Shown: positions 42,416 to 52,349, counted from the stretch's first letter. The stretch: DNA of 64,000 bases from Nostoc sp. TCL240-02 (GCF_013343235.1 NZ_CP040094.1:5389001-5453000); one strand, 5' to 3'. The notes: generated by a model from the letters alone, not told the origin. Program-made: numbers and translations.

Positions 42416-42505
42416 TCAACAAACTTACTTCAATTAATGACAATAGTTTAGTTAAAAGCGTTAGCGTAATTTCACTGAGTTCGCCCTTATGAACACATTT
42501 GTTAA

Positions 42506-42829
42506 ATGATTAAGTCTTTGCTGTATTTTTTGTGGGCTGGTGTATTTGAAATTGGAGGAGGCTACCTAATCTGGTTGTGGTTGCGCGAAGGTAAACCGTT
42601 CTGGTGGGGCATATTGGGGGGAATTGCTTTAGCTTTCTATGGAATTATTGCAACTCTTCAATCGGCAAATTTTGGCAGAGTGTATGCTGCTTACGGTGGT
42701 GTATTTATTGCAATAGCGATGCTTTGGGGTTGGAAGGTAGACGGGGTAACTCCAGACCGCTACGATCTCATGGGAGCATGTTTAGCTTTAGTGAGTGTTC
42801 TAATTATCATGTTTGCACCCAGACCTTAA
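42506..42829 (+). CDS. UPF0060 (YnfA family) membrane protein
   Basis: 107 residues, four membrane helices, small multidrug-resistance-like topology. Family motifs: FLWAGVFEIGGGYLIWLWLR, FYGIIATLQ, FGRVYAAYGGVFI and WGWKVDGVTPDRYDLMGA. Function is not firmly established; some members have been linked to efflux. Single-gene unit. Confidence 0.92.
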   Translation: MIKSLLYFLWAGVFEIGGGYLIWLWLREGKPFWWGILGGIALAFYGIIATLQSANFGRVYAAYGGVFIAIAMLWGWKVDGVTPDRYDLMGACLALVSVLIIMFAPRP

Positions 42830-43394
42830 GTAAAACTTCTAGATTAATAAATTTTGTAATACCCACTTTTCAGAGACTAACAAAAAATAAATTATCCCAA
42901 ATTATTTGTATATTTGTTGGATACCATATCTGTGCTATCTGGAGATGGGATGTTTATTTTGCTGGAATTCCCTGAACACATAATAACCTGACCAAAAATC
43001 GCCAAAATTTTTAATAACCAGCCGAAGATAAGCAACCATCTGTATATCTACCGCATAAATGCGTAGATATAAAGATAATTCATGGTAAATTTGTACAAAT
43101 TTCCTGAAAATTGATAATTATTATCAATTTTTATAAGTATCTTGATTTGTAACAGGAAGTAACTAAAAATTTGGAGTTTTGTAGCGCTTGCATAAAATGC
43201 TATCCTGCACAAAAAGATGCAATCATTGCATCGTTACACCCTTGGTTCGATTTTGGCAACTACGATTACGATTATATTTTTGTTAACATTTCCAGAAAAT
43301 TAAAGTTAAGTAACTTTTAAGACAAAAATATGTAGCCAAAAGTAATCAAATGTAGTTAAGGATACAAATCGTTGGTGCTTAGGAAGAAAAAGAA
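42830..43394. other. Long regulatory spacer upstream of amt
   Basis: About 565 bp, AT-rich, no credible gene. Three NtcA-like half-box pairs occur: GTA-N8-TAA at 43149, GTA-N8-TAA at 43332, and GTA-N8-TAC at 43352. Only the last fits the full consensus. Confidence 0.55.
43352..43365 (+). promoter_or_regulatory. Putative NtcA binding site upstream of amt
   Basis: GTA-GTTAAGGA-TAC is a perfect GTAN8TAC. NtcA governs nitrogen genes in cyanobacteria, and ammonium transporters are classic targets. The box is only 30 nt before the start codon, closer than for a standard class II NtcA promoter, so it may act otherwise or be fortuitous. Confidence 0.45.
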
Positions 43395-44840
43395 GTGTTG
43401 AAGAAAGTTGTAATGATTGGGGCTATCACCCTACTGTTTTTGGCAGGGCCGTTGATGGGCAATGCTTTTGCCCAAACACCAGCCGCGGCTCCACCTGCTG
43501 CTGATACTGGAGACACGGCATTTATGCTGATTTCAGCAGCACTCGTGCTGCTAATGACACCAGGATTGGCGTTTTTCTATGGTGGATTTGTGCGATCGCG
43601 TAATATCCTAAACACATTGATGATGAGCTTTGTGTTGATGGCGATCGTGGGAGTTACCTGGATTTTGTGGGGCTATAGTCTTTCTTTTGCACCAGGCTTG
43701 CCATTCATTGGTGGATTGCAATGGTTTGGGTTAAACGGTGTCGGTTTAGAGACTCAAGGCTACTTGCCGCATCTGCCTTATGAAGATGCGCTCAAAGCAG
43801 CAGACCCCAAATATGCTGATGTCGTCTCTTATGCCGGAACGATTCCCCACCAGGCATTTACGATTTATCAAGCCATGTTTGCCATTATCACCCCAGCCTT
43901 AATTTCTGGGGCGCTCGTTGAGCGGATGAGTTTCCGCGCCTATTCACTGTTTGTGCTGCTGTGGTCAACCTTTGTTTACGCCCCCCTAGCCCACATGGTA
44001 TGGGCGAAAGGTGGATTATTAGGTTTGGCTGGTGGATTAGGTGCCCTCGACTTTGCAGGTGGCACAGTAGTTCATATTAGCTCTGGGGTTTCAGCTCTGG
44101 TAGCAGCGATCGTCCTTGGTCCTCGGAAAACCCATCCCGATCGCCTTAGCCCGCCACACAATGTTCCTTTCATTTTGCTGGGTGCTGGCTTGCTCTGGTT
44201 TGGCTGGTTCGGCTTCAACGCTGGGAGTGCCTTATCTGTTGCCAGTGGAACTTCTGGTGGCTTAACAACAAATTTAGCAACAACAGCCTTTGTTGCCACC
44301 AATACGGCGGCGGCGGCGGCAGCTTTAATGTGGCTAATTTTAGAAGCAGTTTTACGGGGTAAACCCACAGCCGTAGGAGCAGCTACAGGAGCCGTTGCTG
44401 GTTTAGTAGGCATCACCCCCGCCGCCGGATTTGTGACACCGCTATCAGCGATTTTAGTTGGTTTCATCACCGCCTTTGTTTGCTTCTATGCTGTAAGTTT
44501 TAAGCATAAGCTGCAAATTGACGATGCTTTAGATACCTATCCCGTGCATGGTGTTGGTGGGACAGTGGGGGCAATTTTAACGGCCATCTTTGCCACAACT
44601 CAAGTCAACGGCGGAGGTAAAGATGGAGTGCTACGTGGTAATTTTGGTGAATTGGGAGTTGAACTAGCAGCAATTGCCGTTGCTTATGCGATCGCAGGTG
44701 TTGGTACTTGGATTATTCTCAAGATTATCGATGCTACAGTCGGTCTGCGAGTCAAAGAGGAAGCCGAATTGCAAGGTTTGGATATCAACGAACACGGTGA
44801 AGAAGGTTATAATTCCGAGTTTGGCGATCGTCCCACTTAG
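43395..44840 (+). CDS. amt: Ammonium transporter (Amt family)
   Basis: 481 residues. The signal-like N-terminus LGLLFLAGPLMGNAFAQ-type segment (residues 9-27) is followed by about 11 membrane helices. Conserved Amt motifs: TPGLAFFYGGFVRSRN, FAGGTVVHISSG (with the pore His region) and YPVHGVGGTVGAIL (second pore His). It takes up ammonium through the cytoplasmic membrane. GTG at 43395 and ATG at 43413 are both possible starts. An NtcA-type box precedes it. Confidence 0.95.
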   Translation: MLKKVVMIGAITLLFLAGPLMGNAFAQTPAAAPPAADTGDTAFMLISAALVLLMTPGLAFFYGGFVRSRNILNTLMMSFVLMAIVGVTWILWGYSLSFAPGLPFIGGLQWFGLNGVGLETQGYLPHLPYEDALKAADPKYADVVSYAGTIPHQAFTIYQAMFAIITPALISGALVERMSFRAYSLFVLLWSTFVYAPLAHMVWAKGGLLGLAGGLGALDFAGGTVVHISSGVSALVAAIVLGPRKTHPDRLSPPHNVPFILLGAGLLWFGWFGFNAGSALSVASGTSGGLTTNLATTAFVATNTAAAAAALMWLILEAVLRGKPTAVGAATGAVAGLVGITPAAGFVTPLSAILVGFITAFVCFYAVSFKHKLQIDDALDTYPVHGVGGTVGAILTAIFATTQVNGGGKDGVLRGNFGELGVELAAIAVAYAIAGVGTWIILKIIDATVGLRVKEEAELQGLDINEHGEEGYNSEFGDRPT

Positions 44841-44845
44841 TTAGT

Positions 44846-44982
44846 AGGGAGTGGGCATTGGGCATTGGGCATGAAGAAGAGACAAAGTAGACAAGGAAGA
44901 GGGTGGAGACAAGGGAGAGACTTATTCAATAATTCCCCCTTGTCCTCCCTGCCCCCTGCCCCCTGCCTTCCCTACTCCCCAA
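44846..44982. repeat. Heptamer and purine repeats downstream of amt
   Basis: GGGCATT heptamers, then AGACAAGG units, then CCCCCTGC units. No gene is present; it separates amt from the SGNH hydrolase gene. Confidence 0.75.
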
Positions 44983-45052
44983 TTGAAGATTGTGTAATTT
45001 GCGATCGCTAGCGTTAAAATTTGATTCAAATAATTGGTAAATTTCGCTAGTC

Positions 45053-45886
45053 GTGACTACTTCTGCAAAAACCCTCCCTATCTGGGCATTTTTCTCGCTG
45101 TTAACCAACTGCATCCTAATGTTGGCGGTCATTCTGCTAATCTGGCAACAGCAGAAATTGGCCACTTTTTTTGGGATAGTAACATCCCCAGAACCAATCA
45201 ACCTGAACAACTCAACCCAAATTGCTACACCTGATTTGGGTCGTCGTCACCAACTCACTTATCAGGAGTGGGTAGACATTCTCAAGCAAGAAGCCAAGGT
45301 CGCTGCTGACCAACAAACTCCCCATTTAAGCATTCTGGCGGGAGATTCTCTAAGTTTATGGTTTCCCCCTGAGTTATTACCCGAAGGTAAAAATTGGCTC
45401 AATCAAGGAATTTCTGGTGAAACCAGTAATGGACTCTTAAACAGGTTGAAAATATTTGACCGCAGCAAACCAGAGGTCATTTTTGTGATGATTGGCATTA
45501 ATGACCTAATTCGGGGGGTGAACAACGAGGAAATTTTAGATAATCAGCGACAAATTATCAATTACCTCCGAAAGACGCATCCCACAACGCAAATTGTTGT
45601 GCAATCGATTTTGCCACATGGGGCAGAAGAAGCAACCTGGAAAGGACGAGATAAACTTCTAGCTGTTGCCAATAGTCGCATTCAGGGGTTGAATCAGCAA
45701 CTGCAAAGTATTTCTACCAAAAAAGGTGTCAAATATCTTGATTTATATCCCCTGTTTACTAACAAGCAAGGAAATCTACGCCGCGAATTTACTACTGATG
45801 GCTTACATTTAAGTCCCGAAGGGTATATAGTTTGGCGTTCTGCATTGCAGATTTATAGCGAAATCGAATTAAAATCCCAGCGTTAA
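45053..45886 (+). CDS. GDSL/SGNH-family hydrolase, membrane-anchored
   Basis: 277 residues. One N-terminal membrane helix (LLTNCILMLAVILLIW) suggests the catalytic domain is periplasmic. Block I is LAGDSLSLW with the catalytic Ser. Block II is NQGISGET. Block III is VMIGINDL with the Asn. Block V is DGLHLSPEGY with Asp and His. Such enzymes cleave lipid or sugar esters. GTG start at 45053. No operon partner is evident. Confidence 0.88.
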   Translation: MTTSAKTLPIWAFFSLLTNCILMLAVILLIWQQQKLATFFGIVTSPEPINLNNSTQIATPDLGRRHQLTYQEWVDILKQEAKVAADQQTPHLSILAGDSLSLWFPPELLPEGKNWLNQGISGETSNGLLNRLKIFDRSKPEVIFVMIGINDLIRGVNNEEILDNQRQIINYLRKTHPTTQIVVQSILPHGAEEATWKGRDKLLAVANSRIQGLNQQLQSISTKKGVKYLDLYPLFTNKQGNLRREFTTDGLHLSPEGYIVWRSALQIYSEIELKSQR

Positions 45887-46005
45887 CGTCCTTCCGAGGA
45901 AAAAGGTTAAAGGGCAAAAAGAAGTAATATCTTTGAATACAACTCTGTATAAATCGCGGCTTGGCGCGAGAAAATAAAAAATAGTGGTTGAAGTAGACAA
46001 ATCTA

Positions 46006-47214
46006 ATGGATACAAAAGCTTTTAAGCGCAGCCTGCAACATTCCGAAAATTACAATCGTAAGGGCTTCGGTCATCAAGCAGAAGTTGCCACCCAGTTGCA
46101 ATCTGAATATCAGAGTAACTTGATTCAAGAAATTCGCGATCGCAATTACACTCTACAACGGGGTGATGTTACCATCCGACTAGCACAAGCTTTTGGTTTT
46201 TGCTGGGGTGTAGAACGGGCTGTGGCCATGGCCTACGAAACTCGTCAGCACTTCCCCACAGAACATATCTGGATTACTAACGAGATTATCCACAACCCTT
46301 CTGTAAATCAGCGAATGCAGGAGATGGAAGTTGAATTCATCCCCATTGAAGGAAAGAATAAAAACTTTTCTGTTGTTGGCACTGGGGATGTAGTGATATT
46401 ACCTGCTTTTGGGGCTAGCGTTCAAGAAATGCAGATCCTTCACGATAAAGGCTGCAAAATTGTTGATACAACTTGTCCTTGGGTATCTAAAGTTTGGAAT
46501 ACAGTAGAAAAACACAAAAAAATCGATTATACATCAATAATTCACGGTAAATATAAGCACGAAGAAACAGTCGCTACTAGTTCCTTTGCTGGCAAATATT
46601 TAATTGTATTGAATTTGCAAGAAGCAAATTATGTTGCTGACTATATTCTTAATGGTGGCAACCGTGAAGAATTTCTGACAAAATTTGCTAAAGCTTGTTC
46701 AGCAGAATTTGACCCCGATCGCGATTTAGAAAGAGTTGGCATTGCTAACCAAACTACAATGCTTAAAGGCGAAACTGAGCAAATCGGGAAACTTTTTGAG
46801 CGGACTATGTTGCAGAAGTATGGCCCCATCGAGTTAACTCAGCATTTCCAAAGCTTCAATACCATCTGTGATGCCACCCAAGAACGTCAAGATGCTATGT
46901 TGGAATTAGTGGAACATAATTTAAATTTAATGGTAGTAATTGGGGGATTTAATTCATCCAATACTACTCAATTGCAGCAAATTGCTTTTGAGCGAGGAAT
47001 TCCTTCTTATCACATTGATACTGTTGAACGGATTAAATCAGGAGATTCTATAGAACATCGACAATTAAATGGGCAATTAATAACTACAGAAAATTGGTTG
47101 CCAGATGGTGAAATTGTCGTAGGAATTACTTCTGGTGCTTCTACTCCAGATAAGGTAGTAGAAGATGTGATTGAGAAGATTTTTGCGGTGAAAGCAACAG
47201 CCGCGTTGGTTTAA
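46006..47214 (+). CDS. ispH: 4-hydroxy-3-methylbut-2-enyl diphosphate reductase
   Basis: Final enzyme of the MEP pathway, making IPP and DMAPP with a 4Fe-4S cluster. The three cluster cysteines are in [23 protein letters not shown] and [26 protein letters not shown] and [13 protein letters not shown] bind substrate. 402 residues, the longer cyanobacterial/plant form with an N-terminal extension. ATG at 46006. A strong hairpin terminator follows. Confidence 0.96.
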   Translation: MDTKAFKRSLQHSENYNRKGFGHQAEVATQLQSEYQSNLIQEIRDRNYTLQRGDVTIRLAQAFGFCWGVERAVAMAYETRQHFPTEHIWITNEIIHNPSVNQRMQEMEVEFIPIEGKNKNFSVVGTGDVVILPAFGASVQEMQILHDKGCKIVDTTCPWVSKVWNTVEKHKKIDYTSIIHGKYKHEETVATSSFAGKYLIVLNLQEANYVADYILNGGNREEFLTKFAKACSAEFDPDRDLERVGIANQTTMLKGETEQIGKLFERTMLQKYGPIELTQHFQSFNTICDATQERQDAMLELVEHNLNLMVVIGGFNSSNTTQLQQIAFERGIPSYHIDTVERIKSGDSIEHRQLNGQLITTENWLPDGEIVVGITSGASTPDKVVEDVIEKIFAVKATAALV

Positions 47215-47271
47215 TAGCGATCGTAGATTGATTTCATCTCTTGACAAGAATACTACATCAATATTAGCTAT

Positions 47272-47304
47272 CAGTAACTAGTAAATACTAGTTACTGTAT
47301 TTTA
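47272..47304 (+). terminator. Terminator after ispH
   Basis: CAGTAACTAG (47272-47281) pairs perfectly with CTAGTTACTG (47288-47297) across TAAATA, followed by TATTTT. It is 58 bp beyond the stop codon and 24 bp before the next gene. Confidence 0.75.
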
Positions 47305-47327
47305 AAAAATTGTGAGAAATTTAATAA

Positions 47328-48119
47328 ATGGCTATTTATGAGCAAATTGGCAAAAGCTATGATTTGACTCGTCGTGCCGATCCTGAAATTGCTGCTCGAT
47401 TAGCTGTTCACCTTCAGGTAACATCAGATTATTCATATCTTGATGTAGGATGTGGCACTGGAAATTACACACTAGCTTTAGCAAAAAGTGGTGTTTGGCA
47501 TGGAGTAGACCAGTCAAAAAAGATGATTGATATTGCTAGAAATAAGAGTAATATTGTAGCTTGGCAAGTTGCCGAAGCCGAAGCTTTACCTTATGCCGAT
47601 AATACTTTTTCAGGTGTGTTATGCACATTAGCGATACATCATTTTGTTGCATTAACTCCTGCTTTTGGGGAGATTAATCGTGTCTTGGCGGCTGGTCGTT
47701 TTGTATTATTTACTGCCACGCCAGAGCAGATGAATAAATATTGGTTAGTCGAATATTTTCCAGAGGCTATACATAAATCTGCTGAAAAGATGCCAAGTTT
47801 AGAAAAGATCAGATATGCTCTCAATGAGGCAGATTTTAATTCAGTAAATATCGAACCTTATTTTATTTCAAAAAATTTGCAAGACTTATTTTTATATAGT
47901 GGTAAATATCGTCCTGAAATATATTTAGATGAAAATATCCGCTCTGGAATTTCTACATTTGCTTTGCTAGCTTCGCCAGAAGAAATCACCATAGGATGTC
48001 AAAGACTAGTAGCAGATATTAATACAGGACGCATCACAGATATTATCAATAAATATGAAAACAATCACGGAGATTACTTGTTTGTAATTGCCGAGAAAAT
48101 TAATTATGAATTAGCATGA
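47328..48119 (+). CDS. Class I SAM-dependent methyltransferase
   Basis: 263 residues with the UbiE/methyltransferase-11 core: motif I YLDVGCGTGNYTLAL, post-I HGVDQSKKMIDIAR, motif II ALPYADNTFSGVLC and motif III INRVLAAGRFVLFT. Substrate unknown. Its stop overlaps the cobL start by 4 bp (ATGA), so it is co-translated with a corrin methyltransferase; a role in cobalamin synthesis is possible but not shown. Confidence 0.88.
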   Translation: MAIYEQIGKSYDLTRRADPEIAARLAVHLQVTSDYSYLDVGCGTGNYTLALAKSGVWHGVDQSKKMIDIARNKSNIVAWQVAEAEALPYADNTFSGVLCTLAIHHFVALTPAFGEINRVLAAGRFVLFTATPEQMNKYWLVEYFPEAIHKSAEKMPSLEKIRYALNEADFNSVNIEPYFISKNLQDLFLYSGKYRPEIYLDENIRSGISTFALLASPEEITIGCQRLVADINTGRITDIINKYENNHGDYLFVIAEKINYELA

Positions 48120-49324
48120 CAGAGAAATGGCTCTCTATCGTCGGCATTGGGGAAGATGGATTACAGGGATTAAGCGCGATCGCTCTTTCCCTAATCACTC
48201 AAGCTAAAGTAATTGTTGGAGGCGATCGCCATTTGGCAATGCTTCCTACAGACGATCGACGTGAAAAACTAGTCTGGACATCCCCCATTAGCACCTCTGT
48301 AAAGGAAATCATCAAGCGTCGGGGTGAGTCAATCTGCGTACTTGCAAGCGGCGATCCCATGTGTTACGGCATTGGTGTCACCTTAATGCGGCGAATTCCG
48401 GTTTCTGAAATGACGATTATCCCCGCACCTTCCGCCTTCAGCCTCGCTTGTGCCAGGATGGGATGGTCTTTAACTGAAGTGGAAACCTTGAGTTTAAATG
48501 GTCGTCCATTCTCCCTAATCCAGTCTTACATCTATCCAAAAGCGCGGCTCTTGATTTTAAGTGAAGGGAAGGACACACCCGCCGTTGTTGCGGAGATTTT
48601 GACAAATCGCGGCTATGGTGGCAGCAAAATTAACGTGTTGGAGCGCATGGGCGGCACTCATGAAAGAATTGTGGAAGGTACGGCTGCATCTTGGAATGAA
48701 ACTGAAATTGCGGCATTGAATGCGATCGCAGTTTATTGTATTGCTGATGCTGGGGTTATTCCTTTACCAAGATTACCAGGATTACCAGATAACGCCTACC
48801 ACCACGATGGACAGTTAACAAAGCGTGAAGTTAGGGCGATTACTCTGGCAGCTTTGGCTCCCACGCCGGGAGCGTTGTTGTGGGATGTTGGTGCGGGTTG
48901 TGGCTCAATTTCCATCGAATGGATGCGGAGTAATCCTCGATGTCGAGCGATCGCGATCGAGCAAAATGTTTCTAGACTACTCTATATTGCCGATAATGCC
49001 GCCACTCTCGGTACTCCAAATCTGCAAATCCTTGAAGGTAAAGTGCCCCATGCCCTGAAAGACTTGCCAGCACCAGATGCAATTTTTGTTGGTGGTGGGG
49101 TTACAGCAACAGGACTCTTTGATATTTGCTGGGAAGCACTGCGGCCCGGTGGGCGTTTGGTGGCAAATGTGGTGACGGTAGAGGGTGAGCAAACTTTATT
49201 TCAATGGCATAAACAAGTCGGTGGCGATTTAACTCGTGTTGCTATTCAACGGGCGGAACCTATTGGGAAATTTTTGGGCTGGCGGGCAATGGCACCTATA
49301 ACCCAATGGGTAGTTGTAAAATAA
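48116..49324 (+). CDS. cobL: Precorrin-6Y C5,15-methyltransferase (decarboxylating), CbiE-CbiT fusion
   Basis: Methylates C5 and C15 and decarboxylates the C12 acetate in corrin ring synthesis. The N-terminal CbiE-type tetrapyrrole methylase (about 5-205) has VGGDRHLAML, LASGDPMCYGIG and PAPSAFSLACARMGWS. The C-terminal CbiT-type Rossmann methylase (about 215-400) has LTKREVRAITLA, LLWDVGAGCGSISIEWMR and IFVGGGVTATG. 402 residues, usual for the fusion. Coupled to the upstream methyltransferase. Confidence 0.95.
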   Translation: MTEKWLSIVGIGEDGLQGLSAIALSLITQAKVIVGGDRHLAMLPTDDRREKLVWTSPISTSVKEIIKRRGESICVLASGDPMCYGIGVTLMRRIPVSEMTIIPAPSAFSLACARMGWSLTEVETLSLNGRPFSLIQSYIYPKARLLILSEGKDTPAVVAEILTNRGYGGSKINVLERMGGTHERIVEGTAASWNETEIAALNAIAVYCIADAGVIPLPRLPGLPDNAYHHDGQLTKREVRAITLAALAPTPGALLWDVGAGCGSISIEWMRSNPRCRAIAIEQNVSRLLYIADNAATLGTPNLQILEGKVPHALKDLPAPDAIFVGGGVTATGLFDICWEALRPGGRLVANVVTVEGEQTLFQWHKQVGGDLTRVAIQRAEPIGKFLGWRAMAPITQWVVVK

Positions 49325-49377
49325 TATGATTTGTGAATCTTTAACTTGCCATTGCAGGTTCACTGCCGGCACATTCA

Positions 49378-49502
49378 AGTTCAGATCCGCAAATGCAAGC
49401 GTGAGTAATTTAGACAATGGCATCTGTGAGCTATTGAATTGTAGGATCGGGAACATTCTCAACCCGGACATCACCAGAGGCATAGTAAACGGTTGCTTTC
49501 AT
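49378..49502 (-). pseudogene. Remnant of a zinc-dependent alcohol dehydrogenase
   Basis: ATG 49502 starts MKATVYYASGDVRVENVPDPTIQ, then TAG. The same frame goes on LTDAIV-stop-ITHACICGSEL, the first zinc ligand region of medium-chain dehydrogenases. Two in-frame stops and no remainder of the gene: a decayed fragment. Confidence 0.7.
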
Positions 49503-49548
49503 CGAACAATCTCGAAGTAAAAAACGGATACTTAGTTTTGTTTGTCAG

Positions 49549-49623
49549 TTACGAGTCTGGAACTGGAATCTTCTCAGGAATACCCAGACTGCGCTTGTGA
49601 TTATTTTTCATCATCATATTCAT
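49549..49623 (-). pseudogene. Short oxidoreductase-type N-terminal fragment
   Basis: 24 codons, MNMMMKNNHKRSLGIPEKIPVPDS and stop. It resembles the beginning of a dehydrogenase or hydrolase cut off early, lying between two other broken genes. Low certainty. Confidence 0.25.
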
Positions 49624-49743
49624 CGTGCCGCCTGACGCTGTTCTTCAGGCGAACCGCGTAATCACCTCGAAGCCGACCGTGAACGCAGCACTGTCTGGCG
49701 GGATCTCCACTTACTGCAACGGCATCATAGTTGGCAACGAACT

Positions 49744-50242
49744 TCACTGCACCGTTTGACCGCCATTGACGACCAAGGTGTGTCCGACGACGAAGGCAGC
49801 CGCGTCCAAACACAGCCAGACAACGGCATTGGCAATTTCTTCGGGCTGTCCCATCCGTCCGACCGGCTCCTCTGCGATTACCTGCTCACGTCCTTCAGCA
49901 GTGCCGCCAGTGAAACGAACCATCATCGGTGTGTCAGTGTAACCGGGGGCAACAGCGTTGACGCGGATATTTTGCGAGGTGTAGTCAAGAGCCGCGGACT
50001 TGGTGAGTCCGATCACGCCGTGTTTTGCGGCGGTGTATGCGGCTTTGCCCTTGATGCCTATGATATCGGCACCCGATGATGTGTTCACGATCGCGCCGCC
50101 GCCTTGCTTGAGTAGCAGAGGGATTTCATACTTCATGCACAGAAAAACGCCGCGCAAGTCGGTGTCTACGATCCGATCCCACTCTTGCTCTTCAATTTCT
50201 GCTGTTGCTGCATTCTTCTGCTCCACACCAGCGTAGAATGTT
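49744..50242 (-). pseudogene. 5'-truncated short-chain dehydrogenase (SDR)
   Basis: Keeps the second half of a classical SDR: WDRIVDTDLRGVFLCMKYE, INTSSG-type GGAIVNTSSGADI with the catalytic Ser, and AAYTAAKHGVIGLTKS with Tyr and Lys, plus NIRVNAVAPGYTDTPM and the C-terminal GHTLVVNGGQ. The nucleotide-binding TGxxxGIG part is missing. Upstream codons YAGVEQKN end at a GTTGGGTT...AACCCAAC repeat (50242-50277), where the break probably occurred. Base composition is richer in G+C than neighbours. Confidence 0.75.
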
Positions 50243-50277
50243 GGGTTTCGTTCCTCAACCCAACCTACGCAGCTACT
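50242..50277. repeat. Dispersed palindromic repeat at the SDR break point
   Basis: GTTGGGTT-N9-AACCCAAC followed by CTACGC. This element type is common in Nostoc spacers and coincides with the truncation of the SDR gene. Confidence 0.6.
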
Positions 50278-50298
50278 GCGTCAACGCATTTCTATAGC

Positions 50299-51246
50299 CT
50301 AACCCCGCACTTGTCGCAGTGCATTAAACGCCTTACCTCGCAACCCAACTGGTAACAGCGATAATCCTAAACCAGTCCAAGCTTTAGGAGTTGAAAAAGA
50401 CTGTCCTGCTAAAACTAGCTCTCTGCCTTTTTGCGTTTCACCCTTTTCAATTAAACGCAAACCTAATAATAACTGCGTTTCAGTTAGACGATTTTTCCTG
50501 ATTGTCTCTATTTTTTCAGAATCAAACTTATAACTTTCTAAATATCGCATTTTATCAAATAAATAAGGAATCGCTCTATTTATACCTTGCTGCTCTGCAT
50601 GATTGCGATATTCCATCAATAATTCTGGTAAAAAATAACCCTTTTTTCCAGCCAAAGCTAGACGCACAAATAAATCATTATCCTCACAGTTTTGCATATT
50701 TGGTTGCATAAATCCTAGCTCTTGCAAAGTTTTGCGGCGAAATAATGTTGCGCCAACTTGAAAGCTTTGGTTAACAAATACAACTTCCAATAAATTATCT
50801 ACAACACCTGCTGGTAAATTTTTCCTACCCCAACGATGAGTATTTTCTTGAGTTTTTACTTCATCCCGCACATTGTTAATATCAATTATCCAATGGTCTG
50901 TACCAACAAAATCAATGCTAGAATCTTGAGAAAGAATCGCTGCAGTACTTGCGAGAAAATCTGCTGTGAGCCGATCGTCATCATCAAATTTAATAAAATA
51001 TTCACCACTGGCTGCATCAAAGCCAGAGCGCATATTATTACTTTTACCAATATTTTGCTGATGACGGATATATTTTATCCGTTGGTCTGTGTACTGTGAC
51101 ATTAATTCAGGCGTACCATCGCTAGAACCATCATCACAAACAATTAGCTCAAAGTCTTGCTCAGACTGATTCAGTACACTGTCAATGGCATAAGGAAGAA
51201 GATTAACACGATTAAAAGTAGGAATGCAAACAGTAATTTTAGGCAT
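50299..51246 (-). CDS. Family 2 glycosyltransferase
   Basis: 315 residues of a GT-A fold: ITVCIPTFNRVNLLPYAIDSV, LIVCDDGSSDGTPELM, FIKFDDDDRLTADFL with the DDD metal/nucleotide-sugar motif, and NCEDNDLFVRLALAGKKGYF as the acceptor-side acid. It probably adds a sugar to a surface polysaccharide. It is followed on the upstream side by a second glycosyltransferase-like gene in the same direction. Confidence 0.9.
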   Translation of the reverse strand: MPKITVCIPTFNRVNLLPYAIDSVLNQSEQDFELIVCDDGSSDGTPELMSQYTDQRIKYIRHQQNIGKSNNMRSGFDAASGEYFIKFDDDDRLTADFLASTAAILSQDSSIDFVGTDHWIIDINNVRDEVKTQENTHRWGRKNLPAGVVDNLLEVVFVNQSFQVGATLFRRKTLQELGFMQPNMQNCEDNDLFVRLALAGKKGYFLPELLMEYRNHAEQQGINRAIPYLFDKMRYLESYKFDSEKIETIRKNRLTETQLLLGLRLIEKGETQKGRELVLAGQSFSTPKAWTGLGLSLLPVGLRGKAFNALRQVRG

Positions 51247-51329
51247 ATTTTATACTAATAGCTGGAAAATATAGAAGATAAAAAGTTTATATCAATTGCT
51301 AATTTAATACGTCGTCAATCAAGCTATAT

Positions 51330-52349
51330 TTAGCGCATAGTTCTTTGAATTTTATTCATTGTTTTGTTAAGAAAGTTATTAGTTTTGGTAATTATGCTCA
51401 CTGGCTTAAGCTGTTTTGGTCTTTGTTCTGGCTGCTTGAGAAAGCGATAGTGTAAAAACTCATTTGCATAACATATATTAACATCTTGTCCTTGAGATAA
51501 CTGGGCAAAATCACGAGAAGAATAGCTCATATAATGGATACGATGAATTGGTTTTAAGCCATCTTGATTGTAAAGAACATTATTAATATTTACAAAGGGA
51601 TCTGCATTAGCACAATTGCCTGTTCTATCTTCACCATTGGGACTAAGTGTAAAGTTAAAAAGTGGGCGATCGCAGCGCAAGGTCATATAGTTAAACAAAA
51701 AGGAATCATCCCACCATCCATGTCCATTAATCCACTCAACTTCTTGTTTAGTAATTAATCTCTCCTTCATTATCTCAATTTCTTTAACAGTAAACAATCC
51801 TCGCTTAGAGCCAAAAAAACTAGAACAATGGAGTTGAGGACGTATATCTACTTCTGTATACAGTCCAGTTTTCTCTATAACTGAAATATTTAACGCTGCA
51901 ACAGTCCTATCCTTAAGGTGTTCCCAATCATCAAAAACAAAATCTGATGTTTCTAGCTTATCAATTACATTATTTAGTGGCTTCATTGCCAAACTATCAC
52001 CGTCATAAAATACGAATTTATCAAAAATACCCTCAAAAGCAACAAACTTTCTTTGTAAATGACTTTTGTACCAACTAGGGCGCAATAATTTTGTATCTTT
52101 TTCCCTTGGATGTGCTGCCCAAACCTGATGAGCAAATTCTTCCCAGCGTTGAATTACGTCCCAATCATCAAACAAAATTACATTTTTTCGATTATTAATT
52201 TCTTTCCTAACTAAATCTAGTTGCTCATTATATGGAATTATGCAAATAGGAATATCTGCACTAACATTCACCTCAATACTGTTTAGCAAAGCTACTAGTT
52301 GGTCAAACACCACATCATTAGCAAGGGTGTAGATACCGAAAGAATCCAT
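51330..52349 (-). CDS. Glycosyltransferase-like protein (Npun_R2821/R2822-type)
   Basis: 339 residues. MDSFGIYTLANDVVFDQLVALLNSI starts a Rossmann-like half, and FDKFVFYDGDSLAMKPL holds a DxD-like motif as in GT-A nucleotide-sugar enzymes. Further conserved-looking parts are HCSSFFGSKRGLF and INGHGWWDDSFLFNYMTLR. It resembles a cyanobacterial family found beside glycosyltransferases; the reaction is unknown. About 80 bp upstream of the GT2 gene, likely one unit. Confidence 0.75.
   Translation of the reverse strand: MDSFGIYTLANDVVFDQLVALLNSIEVNVSADIPICIIPYNEQLDLVRKEINNRKNVILFDDWDVIQRWEEFAHQVWAAHPREKDTKLLRPSWYKSHLQRKFVAFEGIFDKFVFYDGDSLAMKPLNNVIDKLETSDFVFDDWEHLKDRTVAALNISVIEKTGLYTEVDIRPQLHCSSFFGSKRGLFTVKEIEIMKERLITKQEVEWINGHGWWDDSFLFNYMTLRCDRPLFNFTLSPNGEDRTGNCANADPFVNINNVLYNQDGLKPIHRIHYMSYSSRDFAQLSQGQDVNICYANEFLHYRFLKQPEQRPKQLKPVSIITKTNNFLNKTMNKIQRTMR

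Noticed and set aside
43149..43162. GTA-N8-TAA as NtcA site
   Set aside because: The last base misses the consensus and there is no correctly spaced -10. The box at 43352 is better.
49229..49520. Open frames on both strands after cobL
   Set aside because: The minus strand here is better explained, in another frame, as a broken alcohol dehydrogenase start with recognisable motifs.
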